A stretch of 64,000 nucleotides of DNA from Paractinoplanes maris (GCF_023544465.1 NZ_JALPVL010000009.1:398809-462808); one strand, 5' to 3'; counted from the stretch's first letter, positions 49,477-58,380 are shown. Numbers and translations: made by a program. Notes: a model not told the origin generated them from the letters alone.

Positions 49477-50511
49477 ATGGCTGTCACGATTCGCGACGTC
49501 GCCCGGGCTTCCGGCGTGCACATCTCCACGGTGTCCCGCACGTTCTCGGCGCCGCATCTGGTCAACCCCAACACCCGCAGCCGGGTGCTGGCCCACGCCG
49601 AGCAGCTGGGCTACCGCCCCAACCGGGCCGCCCGCGCACTCATCACCGGCCGCACCTACAACATCGGCCTGATCGTGGCCGACATCGCCAACCCGTTCTT
49701 CCCGCCGCTGATCAAGGCGGCCGAGAGCCAGGCCCGCAAGCACGACCACCACATCTTCGTCGCCGACACCAATGAGGACCCGGCGCTCGAGGAGGAGGTG
49801 GTGCGGGCCCTGGCCAAGCAGGTCGACGGCGTGCTGCTGGTCAGCCCGCGGATGAGCAACGCGCTGATCGAGCAGCTCAGCCGCGAGGTGCCGCTGGTCG
49901 TGGTCAACCGGCAGATCGCCGGCATCCCGGCCGTGGTGATGGACGTCGCCCGTGGCGCCCGCACCGCGATCGAGCACCTGACCGCGCTCGGCCACCGCCG
50001 GGTCGCGCTGCTCGGCGGTCCGCGCGGTTCGTGGACCAGCCGGGAGATCCGGCGGTCGGCGAGCACCACCGCCCGGGCGGGCGGGGCCGAACTCATCATC
50101 ATCGGCCCCAACCCGCCGACCGAGGTCGGCGGGCTCACGGTCGCCGAGGACGTGCTGCGGGCCGGCGCCACCGCCGTGCTGGCCTACAACGACCTCATGG
50201 CGATCGGTCTCATCGAGGGTCTGCTGGCCGCCGGAGCACGCGTGCCGACCGACGTCAGCGTCGTCGGCATCGACGACATCATGCTCAGCCGGCTCACCCG
50301 CCCCAAGCTGACCACGGTGGCGACCCCCACCGCCGCCGCTGGTCGGGCGGCCGTCGACATGCTGCTAGCGCATGGCGACGACCGCCGCACCAATGCACAC
50401 ATCCATCTGCAGACCGAATTGGTCATCCGCGACTCGACGGGGCGGGGCCCGGGTCCGCACAGCCCTGCGGACCCGGGCGACGCAATCGCCCACGGAGGTG
50501 TCGCTTCCTAG
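49477..50511 (+). CDS. LacI-family transcriptional repressor of the uronate/ABC region
   Basis: A 344-residue repressor. The N-terminal DNA-binding domain is TIRDVARASGVHISTVSR with LVNPNTRSRVLAHAEQLGYRPN. The effector-binding domain has NIGLIVADIANPFFPPLI, VDGVLLVSPRMSN, GHRRVALLGGPRGSW, and the late VLAYNDLMAIGLIEGL and VSVVGIDDIMLSRL. It is divergent from the uronate catabolic operon and only 12 bp before the ABC transporter genes, so it probably controls both. Its own promoter contains an operator-like repeat, implying autoregulation. The inducer is likely a uronate or oligouronide; that is inferred from neighbours. Confidence 0.93.
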   Translation: MAVTIRDVARASGVHISTVSRTFSAPHLVNPNTRSRVLAHAEQLGYRPNRAARALITGRTYNIGLIVADIANPFFPPLIKAAESQARKHDHHIFVADTNEDPALEEEVVRALAKQVDGVLLVSPRMSNALIEQLSREVPLVVVNRQIAGIPAVVMDVARGARTAIEHLTALGHRRVALLGGPRGSWTSREIRRSASTTARAGGAELIIIGPNPPTEVGGLTVAEDVLRAGATAVLAYNDLMAIGLIEGLLAAGARVPTDVSVVGIDDIMLSRLTRPKLTTVATPTAAAGRAAVDMLLAHGDDRRTNAHIHLQTELVIRDSTGRGPGPHSPADPGDAIAHGGVAS

Positions 50512-50523
50512 AGGAGAAGCGTC

Positions 50524-51843
50524 ATGGAGCCCATCACGCAGGCGGTCACGCCTGCTCAAGGTACTACCCGCCGACGGCTGCTGGCCGCCGCCCTGACCGT
50601 GCCGCTGCTCCTGGGCGCCGCGGCCTGCGGCGGTGACGACGCCGGCGGCGACAGCGGCAAGACCGAGTTGTCGATCTTCTGGTGGGGCGCCGAGAAGCGT
50701 GCCGAACTGACCGACCAGGCGCTCGCGCTCTACAGCCAGAAGCACCCGGACGTCACGTTCAAGAAGACCTGGCAGGGAAACCAGGGTTACTTCGACAAGC
50801 TGGCCACGCTCACCGCCGGTGGCAACCCGCCCGACCTCTTCCAGATCGACGACAACTACATCTCCGAGTACGCCGGCCGGGGCGTCACGCTCGACCTGAC
50901 CGAGTACACCGGCAACGGCAAGCTCGACGTCAGCAAGTTCCCGGAGAGCCTGCTCAAATACGGCGAGGTCGACGGCAAGCTGGCCGGCGTCGCGCTGGGC
51001 GAGAACACGCAGGGCCTGGTCTACGACAAGACCCTGCTCACCAAGAACAAACTGCCCGAGCCCAAGACCGGCATGAGCTGGGAGGAGTTCGTCGACTGGG
51101 CGGCCAACGTCACCAAGGTCTCCAAGCTGCCCGGCACGCAGGACGCCAGCGCGGTCTACCAGGCGCTCTGGGTCTATCTGCGGCAGAACGGCAAGGACCT
51201 GTACGCCGGTAAGCAGCTGGGCTTCGACGAGGCCGACATCACCAAGTGGTTCGCGCTCTGGAAGGGCGCCCGCGACAAGGGTGCGACGCCGACGCCGGAC
51301 GTGATCCACGAGGGCAACGCCAGCGACGTGAGCAAGCAGCTGGTCGCCACCGGCAAGGCCGGCACCTCGTGGGTCTGGGCCAACCAGATGCCCGAGCTCA
51401 AGAAGAGCACCGACAACGAGCTGGGCCTGATCGCCTACCCGGGTGACCCCAGCGCGCAGTGGGCCCGCGCCTCGATGTACATGTCGGCCTTCCGCGGCGG
51501 CAAGCACAAGGACGTCGCGGTCGACGTGATCAACTTCCTGGCCAACGACCCCGAGGCCGGCAAGATCCTCGGAACCGACCGGGGCCTGCCGCCCAACCTC
51601 GACGTCCGCAAGCAGGTCGCCGCGACGGTGGAGGACCCCAACATGAAGCAGACCATCGCGGTGATGGACGAGCTGGGCAAGAAGTACGGCCCGACCGCCC
51701 CCACCGTGCCGCCGCAGGGTCACAGCAAGGTCCGCTCCGAGCTGATCCGGGTGGCCGAAGAGGTCATCTACAGCCGGCAGACCCCGGAGCAGGGCGCGGC
51801 GGCGTTCGTCACCGCCGCCAAGGCGGCGATCGGCGCCTCGTGA
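50524..51843 (+). CDS. ABC transporter sugar-binding lipoprotein (extracellular)
   Basis: A 439-residue solute-binding protein of family 1. A twin-arginine stretch (TTRRRLLAAALTVPLLLG) precedes a lipobox (AAAC at about residue 36), so it is likely exported by Tat and lipidated. The mature protein shows LSIFWWGAEKRAEL, TLTAGGNPPDLFQIDD, GVALGENTQGLVYDKTLL, MPELKKSTDNELGL and AVDVINFLANDPEAGKIL, as in sugar-binding proteins of CUT1 importers. The ribosome binding site GAGGAGAAG follows the LacI stop. It delivers oligosaccharides to the two permeases encoded next. No ATPase gene is linked, so a shared MsiK-type ATPase is probable. Uronide specificity is inferred from the neighbours. Confidence 0.93.
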   Translation: MEPITQAVTPAQGTTRRRLLAAALTVPLLLGAAACGGDDAGGDSGKTELSIFWWGAEKRAELTDQALALYSQKHPDVTFKKTWQGNQGYFDKLATLTAGGNPPDLFQIDDNYISEYAGRGVTLDLTEYTGNGKLDVSKFPESLLKYGEVDGKLAGVALGENTQGLVYDKTLLTKNKLPEPKTGMSWEEFVDWAANVTKVSKLPGTQDASAVYQALWVYLRQNGKDLYAGKQLGFDEADITKWFALWKGARDKGATPTPDVIHEGNASDVSKQLVATGKAGTSWVWANQMPELKKSTDNELGLIAYPGDPSAQWARASMYMSAFRGGKHKDVAVDVINFLANDPEAGKILGTDRGLPPNLDVRKQVAATVEDPNMKQTIAVMDELGKKYGPTAPTVPPQGHSKVRSELIRVAEEVIYSRQTPEQGAAAFVTAAKAAIGAS

Positions 51844-52805
51844 CCGCCCCCACCCTGACCCCCGCACCCGTCGCCCCGGCTGCCCCGCAGCCGGGGCGGC
51901 GGGTCCGCCGCCGACAGGAGAACCTGGCCGGCTACGTGTTCCTGTCGCCGTGGCTGCTGGGTCTGCTCGGCATCACGGCGATCCCGATGCTGATCTCGCT
52001 GTATCTCAGCTTCACCGACTACAGCCCGCTGATCCCGCTGACCGAGGCGAACTGGATCGGCCTCGAGAACTACCGGCGCATGTTCACCGCCGACCAGTCC
52101 TACTGGCACGCGGTGCAGGTGACGATCACCTTCGCCCTGGTGGCGGTGCCCCTCAAGCTGGCTTCCGCGCTGGCCGTGGCGCTGTTGCTCAACCGTACGA
52201 TGCGCGGCATCTCGGTCTTCCGGGGCCTGTTCTATCTGCCGTCGCTGCTGGGCGGCAGCGTCGCGCTGGCCATCGTCTGGGTCAGCATGTTCAACCGCGA
52301 CGGCGCCTTCAACTCGTTCCTGGCGATCTTCGGCATCGAGGGGCTGCCCTGGGTCAACGACCCCGACTGGGCGCTGTCGACGCTGATCCTGCTGGCCGTG
52401 TGGCAGTTCGGCGCCCCGATGGTGATCTTCCTGGCCGGGCTGAAGCAGGTGCCGGTCGAGCTCTACGAGGCGGCGTCGGTCGACGGCGCCAGCCCGTGGC
52501 GCAAGTTCGTGCACATCACGCTGCCGATGCTGTCGCCGGTCATCTTCTTCAACCTGGTGCTCGAGACCATCAACGGCTTCCAGGGCTTCACGTCGGCTTT
52601 TGTGCTCTCCAACGGCACCGGCGGCCCGGTCGACTCCACGCTGATGTATTCGCTCAACCTCTACATCGCCGGGTTCGTCGACCTCAACATGGGCTACGCG
52701 TCGGCGATGGCCTGGGTCTTCCTGCTCGTGATCGGCGCGATCACGGTGCTGCTGTTCAACACGGGCCGCTTCTGGGTCCATTACTCCGACAACGAGGAGC
52801 GGTGA
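51840..52805 (+). CDS. ABC transporter permease, MalF/UgpA type
   Basis: A 321-residue inner-membrane permease with six predicted transmembrane helices, the first at about residues 35-55 (GYVFLSPWLLGLLGITAI). The EAA motif that docks the ATPase is present as ELYEAASVDGASPWRKFVHITLPML at about 215-240. The start is GTG, overlapping the stop of the binding-protein gene (GTGA). An arginine-rich N terminus (GRRVRRRQ) precedes the first helix. It forms a heterodimer with the following permease for sugar import. Confidence 0.93.
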   Translation: MTAPTLTPAPVAPAAPQPGRRVRRRQENLAGYVFLSPWLLGLLGITAIPMLISLYLSFTDYSPLIPLTEANWIGLENYRRMFTADQSYWHAVQVTITFALVAVPLKLASALAVALLLNRTMRGISVFRGLFYLPSLLGGSVALAIVWVSMFNRDGAFNSFLAIFGIEGLPWVNDPDWALSTLILLAVWQFGAPMVIFLAGLKQVPVELYEAASVDGASPWRKFVHITLPMLSPVIFFNLVLETINGFQGFTSAFVLSNGTGGPVDSTLMYSLNLYIAGFVDLNMGYASAMAWVFLLVIGAITVLLFNTGRFWVHYSDNEER

Positions 52806-53635
52806 TGCGGTTTCCGTTCCGCCTCGTGGCCCTGCTGCTGATCCTGGCCGTCGTGCTCTACCCGCTGGTGTGGATGGTGGGCACCTCGTTCAAGTCGCCG
52901 CAGGAGATCGTCAACAACATCGGGCTGATCCCGCGCGAGTTCACCCCGGGCAACTTCGCCGACGGCTGGACCAAATTCGACATCAACTTCGGCCGGTTCT
53001 TCCTCAACAGCGCGCTCGTCTCACTGCTGACGGTGGCCGGCAACACGATCTCGTGCCTGCTCGCCGCGTACGCGTTCGGCCGTCTGCGCTTCCGGCTGCG
53101 TGGCATCTGGTTCGGCCTCATGATCGGCACGCTGCTGCTGCCCGGCCACGTGCTGATCATCCCGCAGTACATCCTGTTCCGCAGCCTCGGCTGGGTCGGC
53201 GGCGACTGGCCCTACCTGCCGCTGCTGCTGCCCCAGTTCCTGGCCACCGAGGCGTTCTTCGTGTTCCTCATGGTCCAGTTCATGCGGGGCATCCCGCGCG
53301 AGCTCGACGAGGCCGCGGTCATCGACGGCGCCTCGTCCTACAGCATCTTCCGGCACGTGATCCTGCCGCTGTCCCGGCCCGCCCTGGTCACCACGGCGAT
53401 CTTCTCGTTCATCTGGACCTGGAACGACTTCTTCCGCCAGCTGGTCTTCCTGTCCGACCTCAAGGACTACACGGCACCGGTCGCGCTGACCCTGTTCATC
53501 GACTCCGGCAGCGAGAACGCGGTCGGCCCGATGTTCGCGATGTCGTTGCTCTCGCTGGTCCCGGTCTTCCTGTTCTTCGTGGCCTTCCAGCGCCTGCTGG
53601 TCGAGGGCATCAACACCAGCGGCCTGAAGGGCTGA
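52805..53635 (+). CDS. ABC transporter permease, MalG/UgpE type
   Basis: A 276-residue permease with six predicted transmembrane helices. The EAA loop reads ELDEAAVIDGASSYSIFRHVILPL at about residues 180-205. The N terminus LVALLLILAVVLYPLVWMVGTSFKSP is typical of MalG-type CUT1 permeases. Its ATG overlaps the stop of the preceding permease by one base (TGATG), so both subunits are made in step. It ends six bases before the YesL-like gene. Together the binding protein and two permeases form a complete importer except for the ATPase. Confidence 0.93.
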   Translation: MRFPFRLVALLLILAVVLYPLVWMVGTSFKSPQEIVNNIGLIPREFTPGNFADGWTKFDINFGRFFLNSALVSLLTVAGNTISCLLAAYAFGRLRFRLRGIWFGLMIGTLLLPGHVLIIPQYILFRSLGWVGGDWPYLPLLLPQFLATEAFFVFLMVQFMRGIPRELDEAAVIDGASSYSIFRHVILPLSRPALVTTAIFSFIWTWNDFFRQLVFLSDLKDYTAPVALTLFIDSGSENAVGPMFAMSLLSLVPVFLFFVAFQRLLVEGINTSGLKG

Positions 53636-53640
53636 TCACG

Positions 53641-54282
53641 ATGCCCCACGACTGGCGCGACTCGGTGCGGCTGGGAGCCGACCTGGCCCTGCTGGGCGTC
53701 CTGATGACGTTGGCCTGCCTGCCGATCGTCACCGCCGGGGCCGCGCTGAGTGCCGGGAGCGCGGCCCTGGACAAGCTGCTGACGATCGGACGGTGGCCCA
53801 CGGCGGCCGAGGGCTGGGCCAGTTTCCGCGACCGGCTGGTGCCGGGCCTGCTCGCCGGCCCGCTGGCGCTGGCGGTCGTCTGGCTGATCGCCGTGGACGT
53901 GGCCGCGCTGCGCCGGGGCGCGGTGCCGGGCGGCTCCCTCATGGTCGCCGCGGTGCTGCTGGCAGCCGCGATCGCCGCCGGCTTCGCCGCCCTGGTGGTC
54001 GGCCTGGCCGGCCCGTCCCGTCCCCATTCCGTACGCCGGGCAGCCGCACTCGTGGCGGCCCGCCCACCCGCCTTGGCCGCCACCACCGGCGTGGTCCTGC
54101 TGGCGGCGGCACTCGCGGCTTTCCTGCACCCGGCGCTGCTGCCCGTGCTGGCCGGCTATGCGCTCTTCGCCGTGCACGCCGTCCTGGCCCGGGTCGCGCC
54201 GGTCGGACCCGGCTCCTACTCGGCGGCGTCGACGAAGCCCACGGCAGCGGCGGCGAAGAGCGGCGACATGAACACGTTGTAG
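53641..54282 (+). CDS. YesL-like DUF624 membrane protein
   Basis: A 213-residue protein with about five hydrophobic segments: residues 10-35 (ADLALLGVLMTLACLPIVTAG), 62-80, 95-120, 138-155 and 160-175. The WRDSVRLGADLALLG N terminus and the pattern LACLPIVTAGAALSAG match the DUF624/YesL family. YesL is encoded in rhamnogalacturonan utilisation clusters of Bacillus, and members follow CUT1 importers in many bacteria; the role is unknown. It lies five bases after the permease. Its 3' end overlaps the convergent hydrolase gene by 67 bp, which is unusually long, and the C-terminal residues may not be conserved. Confidence 0.82.
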   Translation: MPHDWRDSVRLGADLALLGVLMTLACLPIVTAGAALSAGSAALDKLLTIGRWPTAAEGWASFRDRLVPGLLAGPLALAVVWLIAVDVAALRRGAVPGGSLMVAAVLLAAAIAAGFAALVVGLAGPSRPHSVRRAAALVAARPPALAATTGVVLLAAALAAFLHPALLPVLAGYALFAVHAVLARVAPVGPGSYSAASTKPTAAAAKSGDMNTL

Positions 54283-55040
54283 TGGGTCACGCCGGGCAGG
54301 ATGGCCAGCGCGTGGCCGCCCTTGGGCCGGCCCTCGCCCATCCAGCCGCCGTCGCGCTGCCCGCCGTCGAGCAGGCCGAACACCTCGACGAAGTGCGCGG
54401 GCGGGCACATGTCGGCGTCGGCCGCCAGGATCAGCGTCGGCACCTGCAGGTTGCGGACCTCGTCGGTGTAGTCGAAGTCGTGGGACATCGCCTCACCGAT
54501 CTTGCCGAGCAGGCGGGGGAAGTCCTCCGGCCGGGGCGCGACCCGCTGGTACAGCTCGTACATCGGGGTCTCCTTCATGAACTCGGCCGCCTCGGGACCG
54601 ACCTGGCCCTGCTGCTCGAGGATCTCGGGGTAGGTCGCGTCGCGCCGGATGCCGGCTGACGCGGCGACCAGCCGGCCGACCTTGGCCGGGTGGCGGAAGG
54701 CGAGCTGCAGGGCGACGCCGCCGCCGAGCGAATAGCCGACGACGTCCGGCTTGTCGAGACCCAGGTGGTCGATGAGGGCGGCCACGTCGTCGGCCATGAA
54801 CTTGATGTCGAGCGGCCGGTCGATGTCGGCCGTGCGGCCGTGCCCCTGCAGGTCGACCAGGATGACCCGGTGGCCCGCGGTGAACTGGCCGAGGATCGGG
54901 CCGAACATCTCGCCCGAGCCGAGCCCGCCGTGCAGCAGGATCAGCGGCTTGCCGTCGCCGTGCGACTCGTAATACAGGTTGATGCCGTTGACCTCCGCGT
55001 ACTCGCCGTTGCCCGCGGTGTCCTGGGTCCAGTTCGTCAT
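54216..55040 (-). CDS. Alpha/beta hydrolase
   Basis: A 274-residue alpha/beta-hydrolase. The oxyanion motif LILLHGGLGSGEMF, nucleophile elbow VVGYSLGGGVALQLA (serine), an acid residue near LILAADADMCPPAHF and a late histidine (LPGVTHYNVFM) form a normal catalytic triad. NGINLYYESHGDGKPL is typical of the esterase/haloperoxidase-like subfamily. It is divergent from an ECF sigma gene, 119 bp apart. Its last 67 bp overlap the convergent YesL-like gene. Substrate is unknown. Confidence 0.9.
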   Translation of the reverse strand: MTNWTQDTAGNGEYAEVNGINLYYESHGDGKPLILLHGGLGSGEMFGPILGQFTAGHRVILVDLQGHGRTADIDRPLDIKFMADDVAALIDHLGLDKPDVVGYSLGGGVALQLAFRHPAKVGRLVAASAGIRRDATYPEILEQQGQVGPEAAEFMKETPMYELYQRVAPRPEDFPRLLGKIGEAMSHDFDYTDEVRNLQVPTLILAADADMCPPAHFVEVFGLLDGGQRDGGWMGEGRPKGGHALAILPGVTHYNVFMSPLFAAAAVGFVDAAE

Positions 55041-55159
55041 CTGATGCCTCCGTGGCGTCTCGTGCTTTGTGCGACACCCCTCAGACCGGACCCGCCCGGA
55101 GGACTCATCGGTGCGGCGGGAGGTTTTTCTTGTCGTACCCCTCCGCTAGTTTCGAATGC

Positions 55160-56134
55160 GTGAGCGACGTCGCCATCCCGATCGAAACCCAGCTCGAGAC
55201 GTTCCGGCCCGAGCTGACCGGTTACTGCTATCGCATGCTCGGCTCCGCGTTCGAGGCTGAGGACGCGGTGCAGGACACTCTTGTGCGCGCGTGGAAAAGC
55301 TATGAGAGCTTCGAGGGCCGCTCGGCCCTGCGCTCCTGGCTCTACCGCATCGCCACCAACGTCTGCCTGACGATGCTCGGCAGCGCCCAGCGGCGGGCCC
55401 GGCCGATGGATTTCGGCGGCCCCGGTGACGGCCACGCGACCCATCCCGGCGAGCCGCGCCCTGAGGAGATCTGGGTCGGCCCGGTGCCCGACGGGCGGGT
55501 GCTGGCCGCGGTGGCCGACCCGGCCCAGGTGGTGGCCGACCGCGAGTCGATCCGGCTGGCCTTCGTGGCGGCGCTGCAGCATCTGCCGCCCAAGCAGCGG
55601 GCCGTGCTGATCCTGCGCGAGGTGCTGGCCTGGTCGGCGCAAGAGGTGGCCGACCTGCTCGAGACGTCGGTGCCGAGTGTCAACAGTGCCCTGCAGCGGG
55701 CCCGGGCCACGATCGCCGCCGCCGACCAGGGCGCCCAGCTGCTCGAGCCCTCCGACGACGAGCAGAAGGAGCTGCTGGCCCGCTACGTGCAGGCCTTCGA
55801 GGCGTATGACTTGACCGCGCTCACCGCCCTGCTGCACGAGGACGCGACGCTGTCGATGCCGCCGCTCCCGCTGTGGCTGCGCGGCACCGGCGACATCATC
55901 GCCTGGATGACCGGCACCGGCGCCGGCTGCGAGGGCTCACGCCTGATCCCGCTCGTCGCGAACGGTCTGCCCGCCTTCGCCCAGTACCGTCCGAATCTCG
56001 ATGGTCCCGGCCACGTGCCGTGGGCGCTGATCGTCCTGGAGATCTCCGGCGGCCGGATCGCCGGCATCAACAACTTCCTCGACACCCAGCGCCTGTTCCC
56101 GCTCTTCGACCTGCCGGAGAGCCTGCCGGCCTGA
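55160..56134 (+). CDS. ECF sigma factor with C-terminal SnoaL-like domain (SigJ/SigG type)
   Basis: A 324-residue sigma factor. Regions 2 and 4 are visible: GYCYRMLGSAFEAEDAVQDTLVRAWKSYESFEG, SWLYRIATNVCLTML, LPPKQRAVLILREVLAWSAQEVADLLETSVPSVNSAL. The C-terminal ~140 residues (LARYVQAFEAYDLTALTALLHEDATLSMPP, then VLEISGGRIAGINNFL) form an NTF2/SnoaL-like domain that modulates activity in SigJ/SigG-type ECFs and replaces a classical anti-sigma factor. I chose GTG as the start. It is divergent from an alpha/beta-hydrolase gene, an arrangement seen near sigG in mycobacteria. A STAS-like gene overlaps its 3' end on the other strand. Confidence 0.9.
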   Translation: MSDVAIPIETQLETFRPELTGYCYRMLGSAFEAEDAVQDTLVRAWKSYESFEGRSALRSWLYRIATNVCLTMLGSAQRRARPMDFGGPGDGHATHPGEPRPEEIWVGPVPDGRVLAAVADPAQVVADRESIRLAFVAALQHLPPKQRAVLILREVLAWSAQEVADLLETSVPSVNSALQRARATIAAADQGAQLLEPSDDEQKELLARYVQAFEAYDLTALTALLHEDATLSMPPLPLWLRGTGDIIAWMTGTGAGCEGSRLIPLVANGLPAFAQYRPNLDGPGHVPWALIVLEISGGRIAGINNFLDTQRLFPLFDLPESLPA

Positions 56135-56404
56135 GAAGAAGATCCCGCCCAGCCCCATCAGGCTGAACAGGACCAGCAGATCGTCGGTCGCCCCGTGCGT
56201 GCTGAACCGCCAGCCGTGGCGGCCGGCGGTCAGCCGCAGGCGGGCCAGCGCCTCGATGGTGACGACGTCGGCCCGGGCCTGCGACACGTCGCAGACGACC
56301 TGACCCGGCCCGGCCCGGCCGCGCAGCAGGTCGGCCAGCCGTGCGCACAGGCAGGGGATGTCGGCGCGGGTGACCTTCGCGCCGACGGCGAGCAGGACCG
56401 TCAT
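55937..56404 (-). CDS. STAS-like domain protein overlapping the sigma gene
   Basis: A 155-residue open frame. The first ~95 residues read like a STAS/anti-sigma antagonist-type domain: TVLLAVGAKVTRADIP, VVCDVSQARADVVTIEALARL, RLTAGRHGWRF, DDLLVLFSLMGLGGIF. The remaining ~60 residues are antisense to the sigma-factor gene and look like a shadow (acidic, QALGVEEVVDAGDPA). The functional domain therefore probably occupies only the 5' two thirds. A 198-bp convergent overlap is exceptional for two real genes. A role as an antagonist in partner switching is possible but unproven, since the phosphorylatable serine is not clearly identifiable. Confidence 0.5.
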   Translation of the reverse strand: MTVLLAVGAKVTRADIPCLCARLADLLRGRAGPGQVVCDVSQARADVVTIEALARLRLTAGRHGWRFSTHGATDDLLVLFSLMGLGGIFFSGRQALRQVEEREQALGVEEVVDAGDPAAGDLQDDQRPRHVAGTIEIRTVLGEGGQTVRDERDQA

Positions 56405-56620
56405 GTCAGATGAGACTCGCCGCGGCCACCGAACTCATCGCGGCATCGGAAGATCGGCCGTCCGGCTCACCCCGGCCTCGGCCGCAACGACCGCATTGCC
56501 CCCTTTCCGGGTCGATCGTGCGCCCGATATAGGCGGTTATCGCGGTGGGTTCCGATTCTGGTGCTCCGGTGGGGTGTGCGCGCCTGCCCGGCGTACGGGA
56601 AAGGGTTTTAGGGTGGGCGG

Positions 56621-57859
56621 ATGAGTGAGCGACTGACCAACTGGGCCGGCAACATCGTCTTCGGGGCCCGCGACGTGCGGCGGCCCGCCTCGGTGAGCGA
56701 GGTGCAGGACATCGTGGCCGCGGGCGGGCCGATCCGGGTGCTGGGCAGCGGCCACTCGTTCAACCGGATGGCCGACACCGACGGCACCCTGGTCTCGCTG
56801 GCCGACCTGCCGCGGCTGGCCGAGATCAGCGAGGACCGCACTTCGGTACGAGTCGACGGCGGCATCCGCTACGGCGTGCTCGCCGCCCACCTCTACGACA
56901 ACGGGCTGGCCCTGCACAACACGGCCTCCCTGCCGCACATCTCGGTGGCCGGCGCGGTCGCCACCGCCACCCACGGCTCCGGCGAGCGCAACCAGAACCT
57001 GGCCGCCGCCGTCTCGTCGATCGAGTTCGTGGACGGCTCCGGCAAGCTCGTGACGCTCGCCCGCGGCGACGCCGACTTCCCCGGCGCGGTGGTCGGCCTG
57101 GGCGCGCTGGGCGTGGTCACCGCGCTCACACTCGACGTCCAACCGGCTTTCGAACTGCGGCAGTACGTCTATGACAGCGTGCCCCGGGCGTCGGTCGAGC
57201 AGCATTTGCACGAGATGCTGGCCGACGGTTACAGCGTCAGCCTGTTCACCAACTGGACCAGCCTCGACATCAGCCACGCCTGGCTGAAGCGCACCGAGCC
57301 GATGACCGGCGACTGGTTCGGCGCCCACCTGGCCGACGGCCCGCGTCACCCGGTGCCCGGCATGCCCGCCATGAACAGCACCGAGCAGGGCGGCGTCCCC
57401 GGCCCGTGGCACCAGCGCCTGCCCCACTTCCGGATGGAGTTCACCCCGTCCAGCGGCGAGGAGCTCCAGTCCGAATACCACGTCGCCCGGGCCGACGGCC
57501 TGGCCGCGATCGACGCCGTCGCCTCGATCCGGGAGAAGGTGGCGGCGGTCCTGCAGGTGTGCGAGCTGCGCACCATCAAGGCCGACGACCTGTGGCTCAG
57601 CCCCAACTACCACCGCGACAGCATGGCCCTGCACTTCACCTGGATCGCCGACACCGAGGCCGTGCTGCCCGTGGTGGCCGAGCTCGAGCGGGTCCTCGAG
57701 CCGTTGGCTCCCCGCGCCCACTTCGGCAAGGTCTTCACCCAGTCACCCGAGACGATCCGGGCCGGATACGAGCACTTCGCCGACTTCCAGGAGCTCGTGC
57801 GCCGCTACGACCCGGCCGGCACCTTCCGCAACGAGTGGCTGGCCGCCATCGTCGGCTGA
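56621..57859 (+). CDS. aldO: FAD-dependent alditol oxidase
   Basis: A 412-residue oxidase closely resembling alditol oxidase (AldO) of Streptomyces coelicolor as I recall it. The flavin-linking histidine is H45 in VLGSGHSFN. SLPHISVAGAVATATHGSG, LGALGVVTALTLDVQPAFELRQYV, MHPVPGMPA-like HPVPGMPAMNSTEQGGVPGPWHQRL (split by two variable positions) and the substrate-end phrase AHFGKVFT are all present. AldO oxidises xylitol, sorbitol and similar alditols at C1 with oxygen, giving the aldose and hydrogen peroxide. The gene appears to be single and has no linked sugar genes. An unnamed small gene is convergent downstream. Confidence 0.93.
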   Translation: MSERLTNWAGNIVFGARDVRRPASVSEVQDIVAAGGPIRVLGSGHSFNRMADTDGTLVSLADLPRLAEISEDRTSVRVDGGIRYGVLAAHLYDNGLALHNTASLPHISVAGAVATATHGSGERNQNLAAAVSSIEFVDGSGKLVTLARGDADFPGAVVGLGALGVVTALTLDVQPAFELRQYVYDSVPRASVEQHLHEMLADGYSVSLFTNWTSLDISHAWLKRTEPMTGDWFGAHLADGPRHPVPGMPAMNSTEQGGVPGPWHQRLPHFRMEFTPSSGEELQSEYHVARADGLAAIDAVASIREKVAAVLQVCELRTIKADDLWLSPNYHRDSMALHFTWIADTEAVLPVVAELERVLEPLAPRAHFGKVFTQSPETIRAGYEHFADFQELVRRYDPAGTFRNEWLAAIVG

Positions 57860-57862
57860 TCG

Positions 57863-58150
57863 TCACGCCCCGTCCCAGGCGCGCAGCTCCCGGCGCGCCT
57901 GGTGGCGGCGGCGCCGGCGCTCCTGACGGCGCAGGAGATTCCACTCGACGTGCCCGTGGCTCTCACAACGCCGTACCCGAAACGCGGCTGACCCCGCCCA
58001 GAAGCAGCCACCACGGCGCTCACGCCGCGGCTCGACCACCCGCGGCAGCGTGCACGGCCCGAACCGGTGGTCGTGCACAGGCTTGCAGCTCACCCCGGGT
58101 GCGTCCGCCAGCTGCACCCACCAGGGCCGAGTCTTGTCGGTCCGGCTCAT
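57863..58150 (-). CDS. Small arginine-rich protein of unknown function
   Basis: A 95-residue protein starting at MSRTDKTRPWWVQLADAP, with KPVHDHRFGPCTLPRV as a second conserved-looking block and cysteines in GVSCKPV, GPCTLP, GGCFW and RRCES. The last 30 residues are strongly basic (LRRQERRRRRHQARREL). I recall similar small proteins with this N terminus in actinobacteria, but no known function. It ends four bases before the convergent alditol oxidase stop. The cysteine/histidine content could bind a metal; this is speculation. Confidence 0.6.
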   Translation of the reverse strand: MSRTDKTRPWWVQLADAPGVSCKPVHDHRFGPCTLPRVVEPRRERRGGCFWAGSAAFRVRRCESHGHVEWNLLRRQERRRRRHQARRELRAWDGA

Positions 58151-58380
58151 CAACGGTCACCTTCCGGTTCCGCGCAGCCCCGTCCTGGGGCCGTCGTCAG
58201 ACCGGATGCACCGCGATCACCTCTTCACCGTTGCCGAGAGCCGCCACGATATGGCGATCCCTCGGTGCCGACAAGCCTGTTTGCTCGGGTCAGTAGGTGT
58301 CCCGGCGCCGACCACGACTTGTCGGCGCTGTGCTCGCCGGGCTGCGGCCGGGAGCCACGGCGGCGAGCGGCGGTGACCCG

